62,520 bases of DNA from Solirubrobacteraceae bacterium (GCA_017882445.1 JADGPK010000012.1:1-62520), one strand, 5' to 3'; positions 1 to 8,130 are shown, numbered from the stretch's first letter. Notes: generated from the letters alone by a model not told the origin. Numbers and translations are program-made.

Positions 1-684
1 GGCGATCACCAGCCCGGTGATATGCGCTGCCCCCGCTGCCCTGAGCACGCGCGCGGCTGCATAGAGCGACGCGCCGCTGGTCATGACGTCGTCAATCAGC
101 ACCAGACGCGCGCCTTTGACTTGAGTCGCCAGCAGCGGCTCCACGGCAAAAGCACCGTCCAGACTGTTCAATCGATCAACCCGCTTGAGCAAGCTCTGGG
201 GCGGCGTGTCTTTGATCCGAAGCAACAGGCGGTGGTCGGTCTTATCGGGCGCGAGCTGACGTGCCAGGATCAGCGCCTGGTTAAAGCCGCGTGTCTTCAG
301 TCGCTGACTCGACAAAGGCATCGGCAGCAGCATGTCGGCAGCCTCCAGTGCCGGCTCGACCCAGGGCGTGCTGCGCAGCAGCAGGGAAAAGATGCTTGAG
401 AGTCCCGGCTGATTGTGAAATTTGTAGTCAACAATCAGGTCCGACCAAGGAAAGGCATACGACACGGCGGCCAGGCAGGCATCCAGCGGCGGCGGCGTCT
501 TGACGCAGGCGCCGCAGCGCCGCACGCCCTCAGGCACCGGCAGCGCGCAGGTTTCGCAACGCGGCTGCGGCTGGGCAAAGCGAGCCACACAGGCCTCACA
601 CACCATCTGGCTGGGCCAGGCGTGGCAGACCCGGCACTGGCTCGGCAAGGCATGCAGCATCGCCTGGATCAATCTGGAAAACAT
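1..684 (-). CDS. comF: ComF-family phosphoribosyltransferase-like competence protein (3' end off window)
   Basis: The reading frame is open from an ATG at 684 to the window edge (228 codons, no stop reached). The N-terminus has a zinc-finger-like set of CxxC pairs (CRVC, CEAC, CETC, CGAC). The middle carries DLIVDYKFHNQPG, typical of ComF. The C-terminal part has the phosphoribosyltransferase loop LVLIDDVMTSGAS. ComF proteins take part in handling transforming DNA, probably with PriA. The sequence style is betaproteobacterial (Comamonadaceae-like) and base composition is lower in GC than the rest of the window. It is divergent from the methyltransferase fragment at 722, 37 bases away. Both belong to the same foreign segment. 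The family call is firm; the host assignment is inference. Confidence 0.85.
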   Translation of the reverse strand, partial: MFSRLIQAMLHALPSQCRVCHAWPSQMVCEACVARFAQPQPRCETCALPVPEGVRRCGACVKTPPPLDACLAAVSYAFPWSDLIVDYKFHNQPGLSSIFSLLLRSTPWVEPALEAADMLLPMPLSSQRLKTRGFNQALILARQLAPDKTDHRLLLRIKDTPPQSLLKRVDRLNSLDGAFAVEPLLATQVKGARLVLIDDVMTSGASLYAAARVLRAAGAAHITGLVIA

Positions 685-721
685 CGTTTCAATATACTCG
701 GATGACCTCCGGCGATCCATC

Positions 722-901
722 ATGTCCAACCAACGCCCTCCCAGCATCGACCCGCAAGCAGCCAAACGCTGGCAACAACTGCCGGCTCAGCCTTCACCGT
801 GGTTGCACGAGGAGGTGGCCCGGCGCATGCAGGAGCGGCTCGACTGGATCAAGCTCCAACCTTCGAGCTGGGTCCACTGGAATGCGGTGCGCGGTGGCCT
901 G
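722..901 (+). CDS. N-terminal fragment of a BioC-like SAM methyltransferase, cut at a chimeric join
   Basis: From the ATG at 722 about 60 codons read as the N-terminus of a methyltransferase found beside comF in Comamonadaceae (recognisable stretches SIDPQAAKRW, WLHEEVARRM and SWVHWNAVRGG). The SAM-binding domain that should follow is missing: at about 900 the sequence switches to the antisense of the subtilase. The reading frame stays open to 1912 only because the antisense of a GC-rich gene lacks stops, so that longer frame is not a gene. The exact family (malonyl-ACP methyltransferase BioC or a relative) cannot be fixed from 60 residues. Confidence 0.6.
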
Positions 902-908
902 CATGCGC
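889..908. other. Probable chimeric junction (shared 20-mer)
   Basis: Read on the plus strand this stretch continues the methyltransferase (codons for VRGGLHA). Read on the minus strand it continues the subtilase (codons for ARMQATA). Both proteins look normal up to here and neither continues past it. A shared word of about 20 bases is what a k-mer assembler needs to join two genomes. Confidence 0.75.
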
Positions 909-2203
909 GCAGTCACCTGAGCGGGTGTCGGGTGGCTGCCGAGCACGCCGCTGGCGATGACCAGCGCTGCGGTCGCGGAGACGTGGGGAGCGGCCATCGA
1001 GGTTCCTTCATAACCCGAGGGGATCCCGAAGCGGCGGGGCGAGCTCCCGGTGAACGTCACCTGGAAGATGTCCCGCCCGGCGGGGAGTTCGGGGCGGCAG
1101 TTCGGATCTCCGGGGAGCGTCGCGTCGGCGCCGCCTCCGGGCGCCACGAGCGTGAGGCTGCTTCCGTCGTTGGAATAGGAGGCCAGGCAGCCGTGTTCGG
1201 TGGTTGCGCCCACGGACACCACGTCCGGCGCCCGCGCCGGGTAGGCGATCGCGGTGTGTCCCTCGTTGCCGGCCGCCGCGACCACGATGACGCGGTGACG
1301 GTGCGCGTAGCGGATGGCTTCGATCAGCTCGGGGATGTCCGACGCGGTCACACCGGGAGAGAACTCGAGGCTGAGGTTGATCACCTGCGCGCCGTGCCTG
1401 ACCGCGAACATGATGCCTTCGGCGATCGTCGACGCTTCGCCTTCGCCCTGCGTGTCGAGCACCCTTACCGGCATGATCGTCGCGGCGAACGCCAGACCGG
1501 TGAGCCCGTAGTGGTTGTCCGTCGCCTCGGCGATGGTCGCGGCGACGAACGTTCCGTGTCCGTTGCGGTCGTTGGCGTACGGGTTCCCGGCCACGAAGTC
1601 GTAGCCCTGGACGAACTCGTAGCGGCTGAAGTCCGGCGAGCGCCGGAACGGTCCGCGGTTGGTGTAGGCGACGCCGGTGTCGAGCACCGCCACCGTCACG
1701 CCCTTGCCGCCGGGGGCTCCGTCGGCCGCGACGTTCGCCCATGCTTCGGGTGCGTTCACGCTGAAGGGGCCCGAGAAGTTCCACTGCAGGTTCTGCCATT
1801 CCCCGGGTTCGCGCCCGGTGCCCCGGTCGTTGGGGATCAGCCCCCCGGCGGCGTGGGCGACGTAGTCGGGCACCGCCCACTCGACGTCGTGCTGCGTGCG
1901 CAGGCGGCGTAGCGCCGCGGCCATGCTCTGGCCGCGGGCAAGGCGCAGGAGCCGGGTGCGTACGGCGGTGGGCGCGGGCGCGGGCGCGGGCGTGCCGGCG
2001 ACGCGTGCGGCTGTCGCCGTGGTCGCGACCGGGCTGCGCGAGTACCCGACGACGATCTCGCCGGGCACGTAGGCGCCCGAGCCCGCGGCGAGGGCAGCGG
2101 ACGCGGGCACGCCGCTGGCAGCCAGCGCGGCGCACAATCCCACCAGGACGCGCACCGGCCGCGCGGAGAAGGAGGAGATGGGACGGCACGGGCGGGAGGG
2201 CAT
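899..2203 (-). CDS. Secreted S8 (subtilisin-like) serine protease, C-terminus lost
   Basis: A subtilase with a basic N-terminus and hydrophobic signal segment (about residues 15-41, ending ASAALAAG) and a short propeptide-like region. The catalytic triad is complete: D175 (VAVLDTGVAY), H216 (NGHGTFVAA) and S402 (GTSMAAPHVSA); the oxyanion-hole Asn is N313 (AAAGNEGH). The start at 2203 (MPSRPCRP) is chosen because it gives a direct signal peptide; the open frame runs further upstream but into the tadA region. After ARMQATA the sequence leaves the family at the chimeric join near 900, so the last part of the protein is missing; the frame happens to stop at 794. It likely acts outside the cell; substrate unknown. 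Divergent from tadA. Confidence 0.88.
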
Positions 2204-2278
2204 GGGCTTTGGGTAATGATGATGTGCCGGGGCGTACAAGTAGGAGAGCCACTGTCGCAGACGCCGCGGGCAAGACCG

Positions 2279-2743
2279 ATGAGCGAGCGCTTCTTTCCAC
2301 GCGACGACTACTTCATGGGCCTGGCCCTGCGCGAGGCCGAGCGAGCGTTGGAACACGACGACGTTCCGATCGGCGCGGTCATCGTGCGCGACGGCGAGGT
2401 CATCGGCAGCGCCCACAACGAGCGCGAGCTGCGCCAGGACCCCACGGCCCACGCCGAGATCATCGCCCTGCGCGAGGCCGCCCGTGTGGCGGGCAGCTGG
2501 CGGGTGCTCGACTCGGTCATCTACGTCACGCTCGAGCCCTGCGCGATGTGCGCGGGCGCGATCTCGCTCGCGCGCGTGCCGCGCGTGGTCTATGGCACCG
2601 AGGATCCCAAGGCGGGGGCGTGCGGAAGCGTCCTGGACGTGCTCTCAGAGCCGCGCCTGAACCATCGCCCCGTCGTCGCCGGCGGGCTGCTGGCGCAGGA
2701 GTGCGCGGAGTTGCTCCGCGAGTTCTTCGCGTCGCGCCGGTAG
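2279..2743 (+). CDS. tadA: tRNA-specific adenosine deaminase TadA
   Basis: A 154-residue cytidine/deoxycytidylate deaminase-fold protein. The zinc and proton-shuttle motifs are H58-A-E60 and P87-C-A-M-C91. Family members of this length convert the wobble adenosine of tRNA-Arg(ACG) to inosine. The start at 2279 gives the standard MSERFF N-terminus; an in-frame ATG at 2216 would add 21 residues unlike the family. A general nucleoside deaminase is the alternative, but the motif VTLEPCAMCAGAIS and size fit TadA. Confidence 0.85.
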   Translation: MSERFFPRDDYFMGLALREAERALEHDDVPIGAVIVRDGEVIGSAHNERELRQDPTAHAEIIALREAARVAGSWRVLDSVIYVTLEPCAMCAGAISLARVPRVVYGTEDPKAGACGSVLDVLSEPRLNHRPVVAGGLLAQECAELLREFFASRR

Positions 2744-2756
2744 GCTTACAAGGTGC

Positions 2757-2762
2757 TACGAT
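2757..2762 (+). promoter_or_regulatory. -10 box TACGAT of the VapBC operon (leaderless)
   Basis: TACGAT lies exactly seven bases before the ATG at 2770, the spacing expected if transcription starts on the start codon. It supports 2770 rather than the ATG at 2761 as the antitoxin start, because the -10 box overlaps 2761. Confidence 0.5.
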
Positions 2763-2769
2763 GTCGCAC

Positions 2770-3012
2770 ATGGACATCGGAGTGCGGGATCTTCGCAATC
2801 AGACTGGACGGGTGATCGACGCGGTGAGGGCCGGTGAGCGCGTGACCCTCACCGTGCACGGCGAGCCGATCGCGGACATCGTGCCCCATGGGCGGCGGGC
2901 GCGCTGGCTCTCCGGACCGGATCTGCGCCTGCAGCTGGCGGACCGTGCCGCGGATCCGGCTCTCCAGCGGGATCTCGACGAGCTCGTCGGCCAGACCCTC
3001 GACGAGCTGTGA
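2770..3012 (+). CDS. Type II antitoxin, Phd/VapB-like
   Basis: An 80-residue protein starting MDIGVRDLRNQTGRVID, the typical N-terminal DNA-binding part of Phd/YefM-fold antitoxins (strand, then helix with LRNQ, then RVTLTVHGEPIADIVPHG). The C-terminal part would wrap the toxin. It overlaps the PIN toxin gene by four bases (GTGA), so the two are co-translated. An ATG nine bases upstream would add MSH; the -10 box at 2757 argues for the shorter form. Such antitoxins repress their own operon together with the toxin. Confidence 0.85.
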   Translation: MDIGVRDLRNQTGRVIDAVRAGERVTLTVHGEPIADIVPHGRRARWLSGPDLRLQLADRAADPALQRDLDELVGQTLDEL

Positions 3013-3416
3013 GCGTCCCCGACAGCGGCCTGCTGGATACCTCGGTGTTCATAGCGCGCGAGACAGGACGACCGCTGGGCGAACTCCCTGCGCACGTAGC
3101 GGTTTCCGTTGTCACTATCGGCGAGCTTCAGCTCGGCGTTTTGGCGGCGTTGGAGGCCGCCGCGCGGACGCGGCGCGCCGACACACTCGCACTTGCCCGA
3201 GCAGCCGATCCGATTCCGGTCAGCGAGGCCGTGATGGTCACTTGGGCGCGGCTGGTGCTCGACTGCCGCCGCGCCGGCATCCACCGGACCGTCAAGCTCA
3301 CCGACGCGCTGATTGCAGCGACCGCGATCGAGCATGGGCTCCCCGTGGTTACCCAGGACGGGGACTACAGCGAGATCGCACGAGCGCACCCCGCACTCCG
3401 GGTGGTCGGCGTTTGA
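3009..3416 (+). CDS. vapC: PIN-domain ribonuclease toxin VapC
   Basis: A 135-residue PIN protein with GTG start overlapping the antitoxin stop. The acidic metal-binding residues are present: D10 (LLDTSVF), E39 (TIGELQLG), D99 (LTDALIA) and D117/D119 (VTQDGDY). VapC toxins cleave specific RNAs, often tRNA or 23S rRNA loops; the target cannot be read from sequence. All catalytic residues are intact, so the toxin is probably active. It is convergent with the tRNA-Ser gene that ends 29 bases downstream. Confidence 0.92.
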   Translation: MSVPDSGLLDTSVFIARETGRPLGELPAHVAVSVVTIGELQLGVLAALEAAARTRRADTLALARAADPIPVSEAVMVTWARLVLDCRRAGIHRTVKLTDALIAATAIEHGLPVVTQDGDYSEIARAHPALRVVGV

Positions 3417-3444
3417 GACCGTCGGCGCACTCCCGGCGCTACTA

Positions 3445-3534
3445 CGGAGGGGGAGAGATTCGAACTCTCGGTACGCCAATAAGACGCACAACGGTTTTCG
3501 AGACCGCCGCATTCAACCGCTCTGCCACCCCTCC
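3445..3534 (-). tRNA. tRNA-Ser (anticodon CGA)
   Basis: A 90-nt class II tRNA. The acceptor stem pairs GGAGGGG with CCCCTCC, with G as discriminator base, as serine tRNAs require. The anticodon loop is CTCGAAA between stem arms GCGGT and ACCGT, giving anticodon CGA (plus strand 3498-3500). A long variable arm precedes the T-arm GAGAG-TTCGAAT-CTCTC. No CCA is encoded. Confidence 0.95.
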
Positions 3535-3549
3535 AGGGCGACGTTCTCA

Positions 3550-3555
3550 AGGCTA
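3550..3555 (-). promoter_or_regulatory. Possible -10 box (TAGCCT) for tRNA-Ser
   Basis: TAGCCT on the minus strand ends 15 bases before the mature tRNA 5' end, so a short leader would be removed by RNase P. No convincing -35 box is visible. Confidence 0.35.
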
Positions 3556-3652
3556 GTAGATCGTCGTCCGTCCCGGTCCGCGATTGCCGAGCCGCATGGC
3601 CGGCGGCCGGCGCGACGGCGAGTCGGGAACGGAGCTCACGCCGAGGGCGACG

Positions 3653-4312
3653 TCAGGGGGAGGCGGCGAGCTGGGAGGTGAGCTGCTCGAGCCCCGGCCA
3701 GATCAGGTCGAGGAGCCAGTCGGTCAGCTCCTCGGGGGGGACGTCGGGATGGTCGTGCCACCACAGCGACAGCGACTCGTAGGCACCGGCGACGGCGAGG
3801 GTCATCGCCTCGAGCCTCGGCCGGCCAGCGTGGTCCGGTGGCGTCCCGGAGGTTTCGGCCATGAGGTGGATCATGAGGTCTGATTGGCGGTGCCTGATCA
3901 GCGACGCCTCGGCGGCGAAACGGCTGTCCCTCAACCCATCCTCGTCGAACAGCACGATCCAGGCCTCGAGCTGCTCGCGCAGGAAGCGGAAGTACGCGAT
4001 CGATCCCGCCCGCAGGCGCGCTCGCGGGTCGGTCTCCTCGCTCAGCGCCGTCGCCACCCGCTCGGCGAGGGCCTCGCCGGTGCGACGCACGCAGGTAGCG
4101 AAGAGCTGCTCCTTTGAGCCGAAGTGGTCGTAGATCACAGGCTTGGACACGCCGGCGCGCCGGGCGAGCTCGTCCATCGAGGCGGCCTGGAAGCCCCGCT
4201 CGGCGAAGAGCCGCTCGGCCAGGTCGAGCAGCTGCTCGGAACGCACCGCGCGGGGCACCCGTCCGGGCCTGTATCCCTTTACGAGCACGTCGGCGGAGGA
4301 GGCCACGAACAT
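3653..4312 (-). CDS. TetR-family transcriptional regulator
   Basis: A 219-residue regulator. The N-terminal helix-turn-helix is clear (LLDLAERLFAERGFQAAS, then MDELARRAGVSKPVIYDHFG); the C-terminal ligand domain is not diagnostic. It is transcribed away from the decarboxylase-like/acyl-CoA dehydrogenase operon at 4413, so it probably controls that operon and itself, with an acyl-CoA or related ligand as a guess. The start is ATG 4312 or GTG 4315; CATAGT six bases before the ATG could be a leaderless -10 box. Confidence 0.88.
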   Translation of the reverse strand: MFVASSADVLVKGYRPGRVPRAVRSEQLLDLAERLFAERGFQAASMDELARRAGVSKPVIYDHFGSKEQLFATCVRRTGEALAERVATALSEETDPRARLRAGSIAYFRFLREQLEAWIVLFDEDGLRDSRFAAEASLIRHRQSDLMIHLMAETSGTPPDHAGRPRLEAMTLAVAGAYESLSLWWHDHPDVPPEELTDWLLDLIWPGLEQLTSQLAASP

Positions 4313-4316
4313 CACT

Positions 4317-4341
4317 CTACTATGTAGACTACTTGTGGTAG
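4317..4341. promoter_or_regulatory. Candidate TetR operator: alternating CTAC/GTAG half-sites
   Basis: In the divergent intergenic region CTAC (4317-4320), GTAG (4324-4327), CTAC (4329-4332) and GTAG (4338-4341) form overlapping inverted repeats centred about 4322, 4328 and 4335. They overlap the possible TetR -10 box and sit upstream of the 4413 operon, the place for a shared operator. This is seen in sequence; binding is inference. Confidence 0.4.
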
Positions 4342-4412
4342 GTTACTGCGAGTAAGGACTGTAGGCCTATACGGCTACGTCCATTGGCCCCGACTACTCG
4401 AGAGAGGTCGCG

Positions 4413-5243
4413 ATGAGAGGTTCCCCCTTCTTTGACGGCGTCACCCAGATGGAGGCCACGCTTGGCGATGAGCGCGTCAGGGTGCCGATCTTCTACTACG
4501 ACGGCACCGCTACGCAGGCGGTGTTCGCGGCTCGCCTGGGAGCGCTGCGCCGGCTGATGCCCGACCCGCGCTTCTCTCCCGCGAGACTTGCGCCGGGGCT
4601 TGGCGCGGTGGCGGTCACCTGCTTTGAGTATCGCGACACCGACATCGGGCCCTACAACGAGCTGGCGATCTCGGTGGTGCTGAACGAGCCGTGGTTCCTG
4701 CCCAACCTGCCCGGTCTGGCTGTGATCTCGAGTATGCGCAGACGTCAGCTGCACGCCTGGGTGCATCACCTGCCGGTCACGACCGAGATCGCCCGTGCGG
4801 GCGGCGTGGAGCTGTACAACTACCCGAAGTTCGTCGCCGGGATCGACTTCGAGGAAACGGCGAGCGGGCGCGTCTGCCGTCTGAGCGAGGGCGCCGAGCA
4901 CATCCTCACGCTGTCCGGCGAGCGGATCGCCACGCCGCGCTCCCAGCAGTCCCAGCTGTTCAGCCACCTGTGGATGGACCGCCAGCCGCAGAGCTCGGAG
5001 TTCAAGATCAACGCGATCGAGATGGGCGCCAGCCTGCGGCCCGGAGCGGCGTCGCTCGAGTTGGGCGAGCGTCACCCGATAGCGCGCGAGCTGGCGGGCC
5101 TGCTCGCCTGGAGCCGTCCGATCCAGTACCAGTACGTGGCGCGCTTCGAGGGGATCCTCTACGGGCCCGAGCACCTGTCCCCACCGCTGATCGCGCGGTA
5201 CGCCTCAGAGGTCGCCAGCGACGCATCGGCGCAGCCGGCGTAG
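4413..5243 (+). CDS. Acetoacetate decarboxylase (ADC)-superfamily protein
   Basis: A 276-residue protein of the ADC fold. The segment VELYNYPKFVAGIDF (about residues 132-146) resembles the region around the Schiff-base lysine of acetoacetate decarboxylase, making K139 the candidate catalytic residue. Other superfamily members act as aldolases or dehydratases, so decarboxylation is not assured. It leads an operon: the first acyl-CoA dehydrogenase begins 12 bases downstream. GAGAGAGG a few bases before the ATG serves as ribosome site. The divergent TetR gene is the likely regulator. Confidence 0.75.
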   Translation: MRGSPFFDGVTQMEATLGDERVRVPIFYYDGTATQAVFAARLGALRRLMPDPRFSPARLAPGLGAVAVTCFEYRDTDIGPYNELAISVVLNEPWFLPNLPGLAVISSMRRRQLHAWVHHLPVTTEIARAGGVELYNYPKFVAGIDFEETASGRVCRLSEGAEHILTLSGERIATPRSQQSQLFSHLWMDRQPQSSEFKINAIEMGASLRPGAASLELGERHPIARELAGLLAWSRPIQYQYVARFEGILYGPEHLSPPLIARYASEVASDASAQPA

Positions 5244-5255
5244 GCGGGCCCGACG

Positions 5256-6698
5256 ATGACGACGAGCACGCCCGAGCGCTCTCTGTGCGAGAGCTTCCCC
5301 CGCCTGGCGGCGAACGGCGGTGGCCTGGATGTGGGCGAGCTCGAGCGGCTTCGCGCGCGCGCCCGGCGCTTCGCCGAGGAGCACGTGCGCCCGCGGGCGC
5401 TTGAGATCGACCGGCGCACCGACGAGGACCCGAGCTGGTTCGACTGGGATCTCGTGCGTGCGGGCGTCGAGCACGGGATGCTGGGCTTCATGATCCCGAA
5501 GCCGGCGGGCGGCGGCGGCGCGCGGTGCACGCAGAGCTCGGTCGTGATGGAGGAGCTGTGCGCCGCCTGCCCCGGGATCGCGCTGATCTTCGGCGCTCAC
5601 GCGCTCGGTTTCTCGCCGCTGTTGCTGGGTGGCCCGTCGCAGTGGGATGGCGTGCTGGCGGACCTCATCGCGTCGGAACGCACCGGCGAGCCGCTGCTGA
5701 TGGCGTGCGCGATCACCGAGCCCGAAGCCGGCACGGACGTGGAGGACCCCGACCTGCTGACGCGCGCACGGATCACGAGTCACGCTCGCCGTGTGCCGGG
5801 CGGCTTTCGCCTGAACGGAGCCAAGCGGTTCATCTCCAACGGCAGCGTCGCGCGCTGGATCACGCTGCTGATGCCGACCGACCCCAGGCGCCCGCTGGAG
5901 ACGTGGACCTGCTTCCTGCTGGACACCCGCAGCGAGGGGTTCGCGGTCGCACGGGTTGAGCACAAGATGGGTCAGCGCGCCTGTCCCGCCGCTGAATTGA
6001 CATTCAACGAGGTGTTCGTTCCCGACGAGCAGGTCGTCAGCAGGGAGGGCGACGGAGCCGGGGCCACGATGATCGTGCTCGCGTCCTCGCGTCCGCCCGT
6101 CGGGGCGATCGCGACCGGCATCGCACGGGGAGCCTACGAGCGCCTGCTGGGCTGGCTGGAAGAGGACCGCGCAGCCAGGGGCATGCTCGAGCGCCAGCAC
6201 GTTCAGCTCGCGCTGGCGCACATGGAGGAGGACATCCACCTCGCGCGTCAGGCCTACATGGACGCGGCCACCGAGCTGGAGCACACGGCGCTCGGAGCTG
6301 TCATGTCCAATCCCGGAGCGCGGGCGCTTGAACATGTGCCGGCGAGCATCCGCCGCCGAGCGCACGTCCGCGGCTGGCTGACCTCAGACCGCGCTCGCGA
6401 CGCGACGATCGCGCTGCTTCACCGCGGCACCAGCGATCGAGCGATGACGCGCTCGCTGGCGCTCTCCTCGCTGGCGAAGGCTCGCGGCGGCGACGTGGCG
6501 ATGCGCGTCACCGGCGCCGCGCTCGAGCTCGTCGGCCTGCGCGCCGGTCCCGTGCGGGCGGAGCTCGAGAAGCTGTGGCGCGACGCCAAGCTGACCCAGA
6601 TCTACGAGGGCACCAACCAGCTCAACAGGCTGGAGGTCTACCGCGGACTGTGCCGATCGGAAACGATCAGCTGCCTGCCGCCGGTGGGTCGATCATGA
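5256..6698 (+). CDS. Acyl-CoA dehydrogenase, catalytic-type subunit
   Basis: A 480-residue FAD acyl-CoA dehydrogenase. Family landmarks are the middle-domain ACAITEPEAGTD, FISNGSVARW, and the C-terminal LWRDAKLTQIYEGTNQ containing the Glu that normally acts as catalytic base. It is longer than the usual 380-400 residues, the extra length lying in the C-terminal helical domain. Its stop overlaps the start of a second acyl-CoA dehydrogenase (ATGA), indicating co-translation. It oxidises an unknown acyl-CoA to the enoyl-CoA, passing electrons to an electron-transfer flavoprotein. Confidence 0.88.
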   Translation: MTTSTPERSLCESFPRLAANGGGLDVGELERLRARARRFAEEHVRPRALEIDRRTDEDPSWFDWDLVRAGVEHGMLGFMIPKPAGGGGARCTQSSVVMEELCAACPGIALIFGAHALGFSPLLLGGPSQWDGVLADLIASERTGEPLLMACAITEPEAGTDVEDPDLLTRARITSHARRVPGGFRLNGAKRFISNGSVARWITLLMPTDPRRPLETWTCFLLDTRSEGFAVARVEHKMGQRACPAAELTFNEVFVPDEQVVSREGDGAGATMIVLASSRPPVGAIATGIARGAYERLLGWLEEDRAARGMLERQHVQLALAHMEEDIHLARQAYMDAATELEHTALGAVMSNPGARALEHVPASIRRRAHVRGWLTSDRARDATIALLHRGTSDRAMTRSLALSSLAKARGGDVAMRVTGAALELVGLRAGPVRAELEKLWRDAKLTQIYEGTNQLNRLEVYRGLCRSETISCLPPVGRS

Positions 6699-7756
6699 GC
6701 GCGACCACCGCGGCCGAGCGCGCCGAGATCCGGGCGATGGCGCGTGAGCTGGCGCGCCGCGAGATCGCTCCCCGCTCCGCCGCGCTCGACTCAGGGAGCG
6801 AGGATGTCTTCGCGGAGTGCTGGCGTCTGCTCGTGGAGCTCGGACTCGACCGCGTGCTGCTCGACGAGTCCCACGGAGGCGCCGGGTTGGACGTGCCCGA
6901 CCTGCTCGCCACGGTCGAGGAGCTGGCCGTCGGCGACGGCGGCATCGCCATGTGCGTGCTGCTCTGCAACGCAGCTCTGGCGACGCTCTCAGACGAGCAG
7001 CTCGCGGACGTCCCGGCGGGGGCGCGTTGGGTGCTCGTGCCGGCCGCGTCCGGCACAGAGGTGACGCAGTCAGCCGGACAGCTCGACGGCGAGGTCGCGT
7101 GTGCGCTCGGCGCCCACGGCGCCGACGGGCTTGTGATCTTCATCGCAGGGCCCCAAAGCGCGGCGTGGGCGATCGCGACGGGCGCTCAGGGACTGAAGCT
7201 GGAGCCAGACACCGACCAGATGGGTCTGCGCGCAGCGCGTGCGGCGTCGATCGAGATGGCGCACATCGCGAGCGCGACGGCGACCGTCGAGCTCGGCGGC
7301 TCGGTGACGAGCACGAGCGGGCTGAGCGCGCCGGGGCTGCTGCGAGCGGGCACGGCGGCGATCGCGCATGGGATCGCGCGGCGCGCCTACGAGATGGCTT
7401 TCGAGTACGCAAACGCCCGCCGCCAGGGGGGCGTGGAGATCATCGAGCACGAGGCCGTCAGCGACATGCTGTCAGCGATGGCGGTGCGGCTGGCGTGCCG
7501 GCCGCAGATCGTCCTCGACCCGGCCGGGACGGCGATCGAGGAGGCGCAGGCGCTCGCGGCGAAGATCGCCGCGACAGACGCCGCGGTGGCGAGCACGACA
7601 GACGCTGTGCAGGTGTTCGGCGGCACCGGCTACATGGTCGAGACGGGAATCGAGAAGCTGATGCGCGACGCCAAGTACTGCCAGCTGTTCCCCGAGCCCA
7701 ACTGGGTGGCGCACGGCGAGCTGATGCGCTCAGAGCGCGCCGGTCGGGCGGCGTAG
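6695..7756 (+). CDS. Acyl-CoA dehydrogenase-like protein, probable partner subunit
   Basis: A 353-residue acyl-CoA dehydrogenase homologue starting at the ATG overlapping the previous stop. It has the N-terminal helical domain, the ARRAYEMAFEYANARRQGG region and the C-terminal QVFGGTGYMVETG-IEKLMRDAK segment. Where the partner has IYEGTN this protein reads LFPEPN, so the usual base position holds Pro. With the tight coupling this fits the mycobacterial FadE heterotetramers, in which one of two paired subunits lacks the base. Heteromer formation is inference; a stand-alone enzyme using the neighbouring Glu is the alternative. Confidence 0.82.
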   Translation: MSATTAAERAEIRAMARELARREIAPRSAALDSGSEDVFAECWRLLVELGLDRVLLDESHGGAGLDVPDLLATVEELAVGDGGIAMCVLLCNAALATLSDEQLADVPAGARWVLVPAASGTEVTQSAGQLDGEVACALGAHGADGLVIFIAGPQSAAWAIATGAQGLKLEPDTDQMGLRAARAASIEMAHIASATATVELGGSVTSTSGLSAPGLLRAGTAAIAHGIARRAYEMAFEYANARRQGGVEIIEHEAVSDMLSAMAVRLACRPQIVLDPAGTAIEEAQALAAKIAATDAAVASTTDAVQVFGGTGYMVETGIEKLMRDAKYCQLFPEPNWVAHGELMRSERAGRAA

Positions 7757-7933
7757 GTCGCGGGGGCGCCGGGTGGTGCGTCTGACGCGACGAGCGCGCA
7801 GCCGTGTGAGCAGCTCGCGCTCGGCTTCGGCTCCTTTGCGGGTCGTGGCGCCCATGAGATCGACGGGGCCACGCTGAACGCTCCAGTAGCCGGTGTGGGT
7901 CTGCTTGATCGACAGGTGCTCAGCTTGCGGCAT
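7730..7933 (-). CDS. Small conserved-looking protein (67 aa)
   Basis: A 67-residue protein with a strong Shine-Dalgarno (GGAGG, six bases before the ATG). The first half (YWSVQRGPVDLMGATTRKGAEAERELL) weakly resembles small DUF2188-type proteins; the tail is very Arg-rich. It overlaps the 3' end of the acyl-CoA dehydrogenase on the other strand by 27 bases. No function can be given. The ribosome site is the main support that it is real. Confidence 0.5.
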   Translation of the reverse strand: MPQAEHLSIKQTHTGYWSVQRGPVDLMGATTRKGAEAERELLTRLRARRVRRTTRRPRDLRRPTGAL

Positions 7934-8130
7934 GGTCGGCCTCCGGTGTAGGGGAGGAGACAGCGTGTCGAGCGGTCCTGAAGAGCCGGTAACTCCCGAT
8001 TAAGGGCACGCTAAGACCTACGCGTCGCACGCGCGCACTCAAGCTGCGCTCGCGCACGACTGCCCTCAGCGCCGCCCGCCGCCCATCCCGCGTCGCAGCA
8101 CCGACGGACGGCTGTGGTCAGCGGGCCACC

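Noticed and set aside
500..1912. 470-codon plus-strand open frame
   Set aside because: Only the part from 722 to about 901 is protein-like (methyltransferase start); the rest is the antisense of the subtilase, open because GC-rich DNA has few stops.
3417..3652. Possible mobile-element attachment site at the tRNA-Ser gene
   Set aside because: tRNA genes are common insertion sites and a toxin-antitoxin pair lies beside it, but I see no integrase and no repeated tRNA 3' end nearby.
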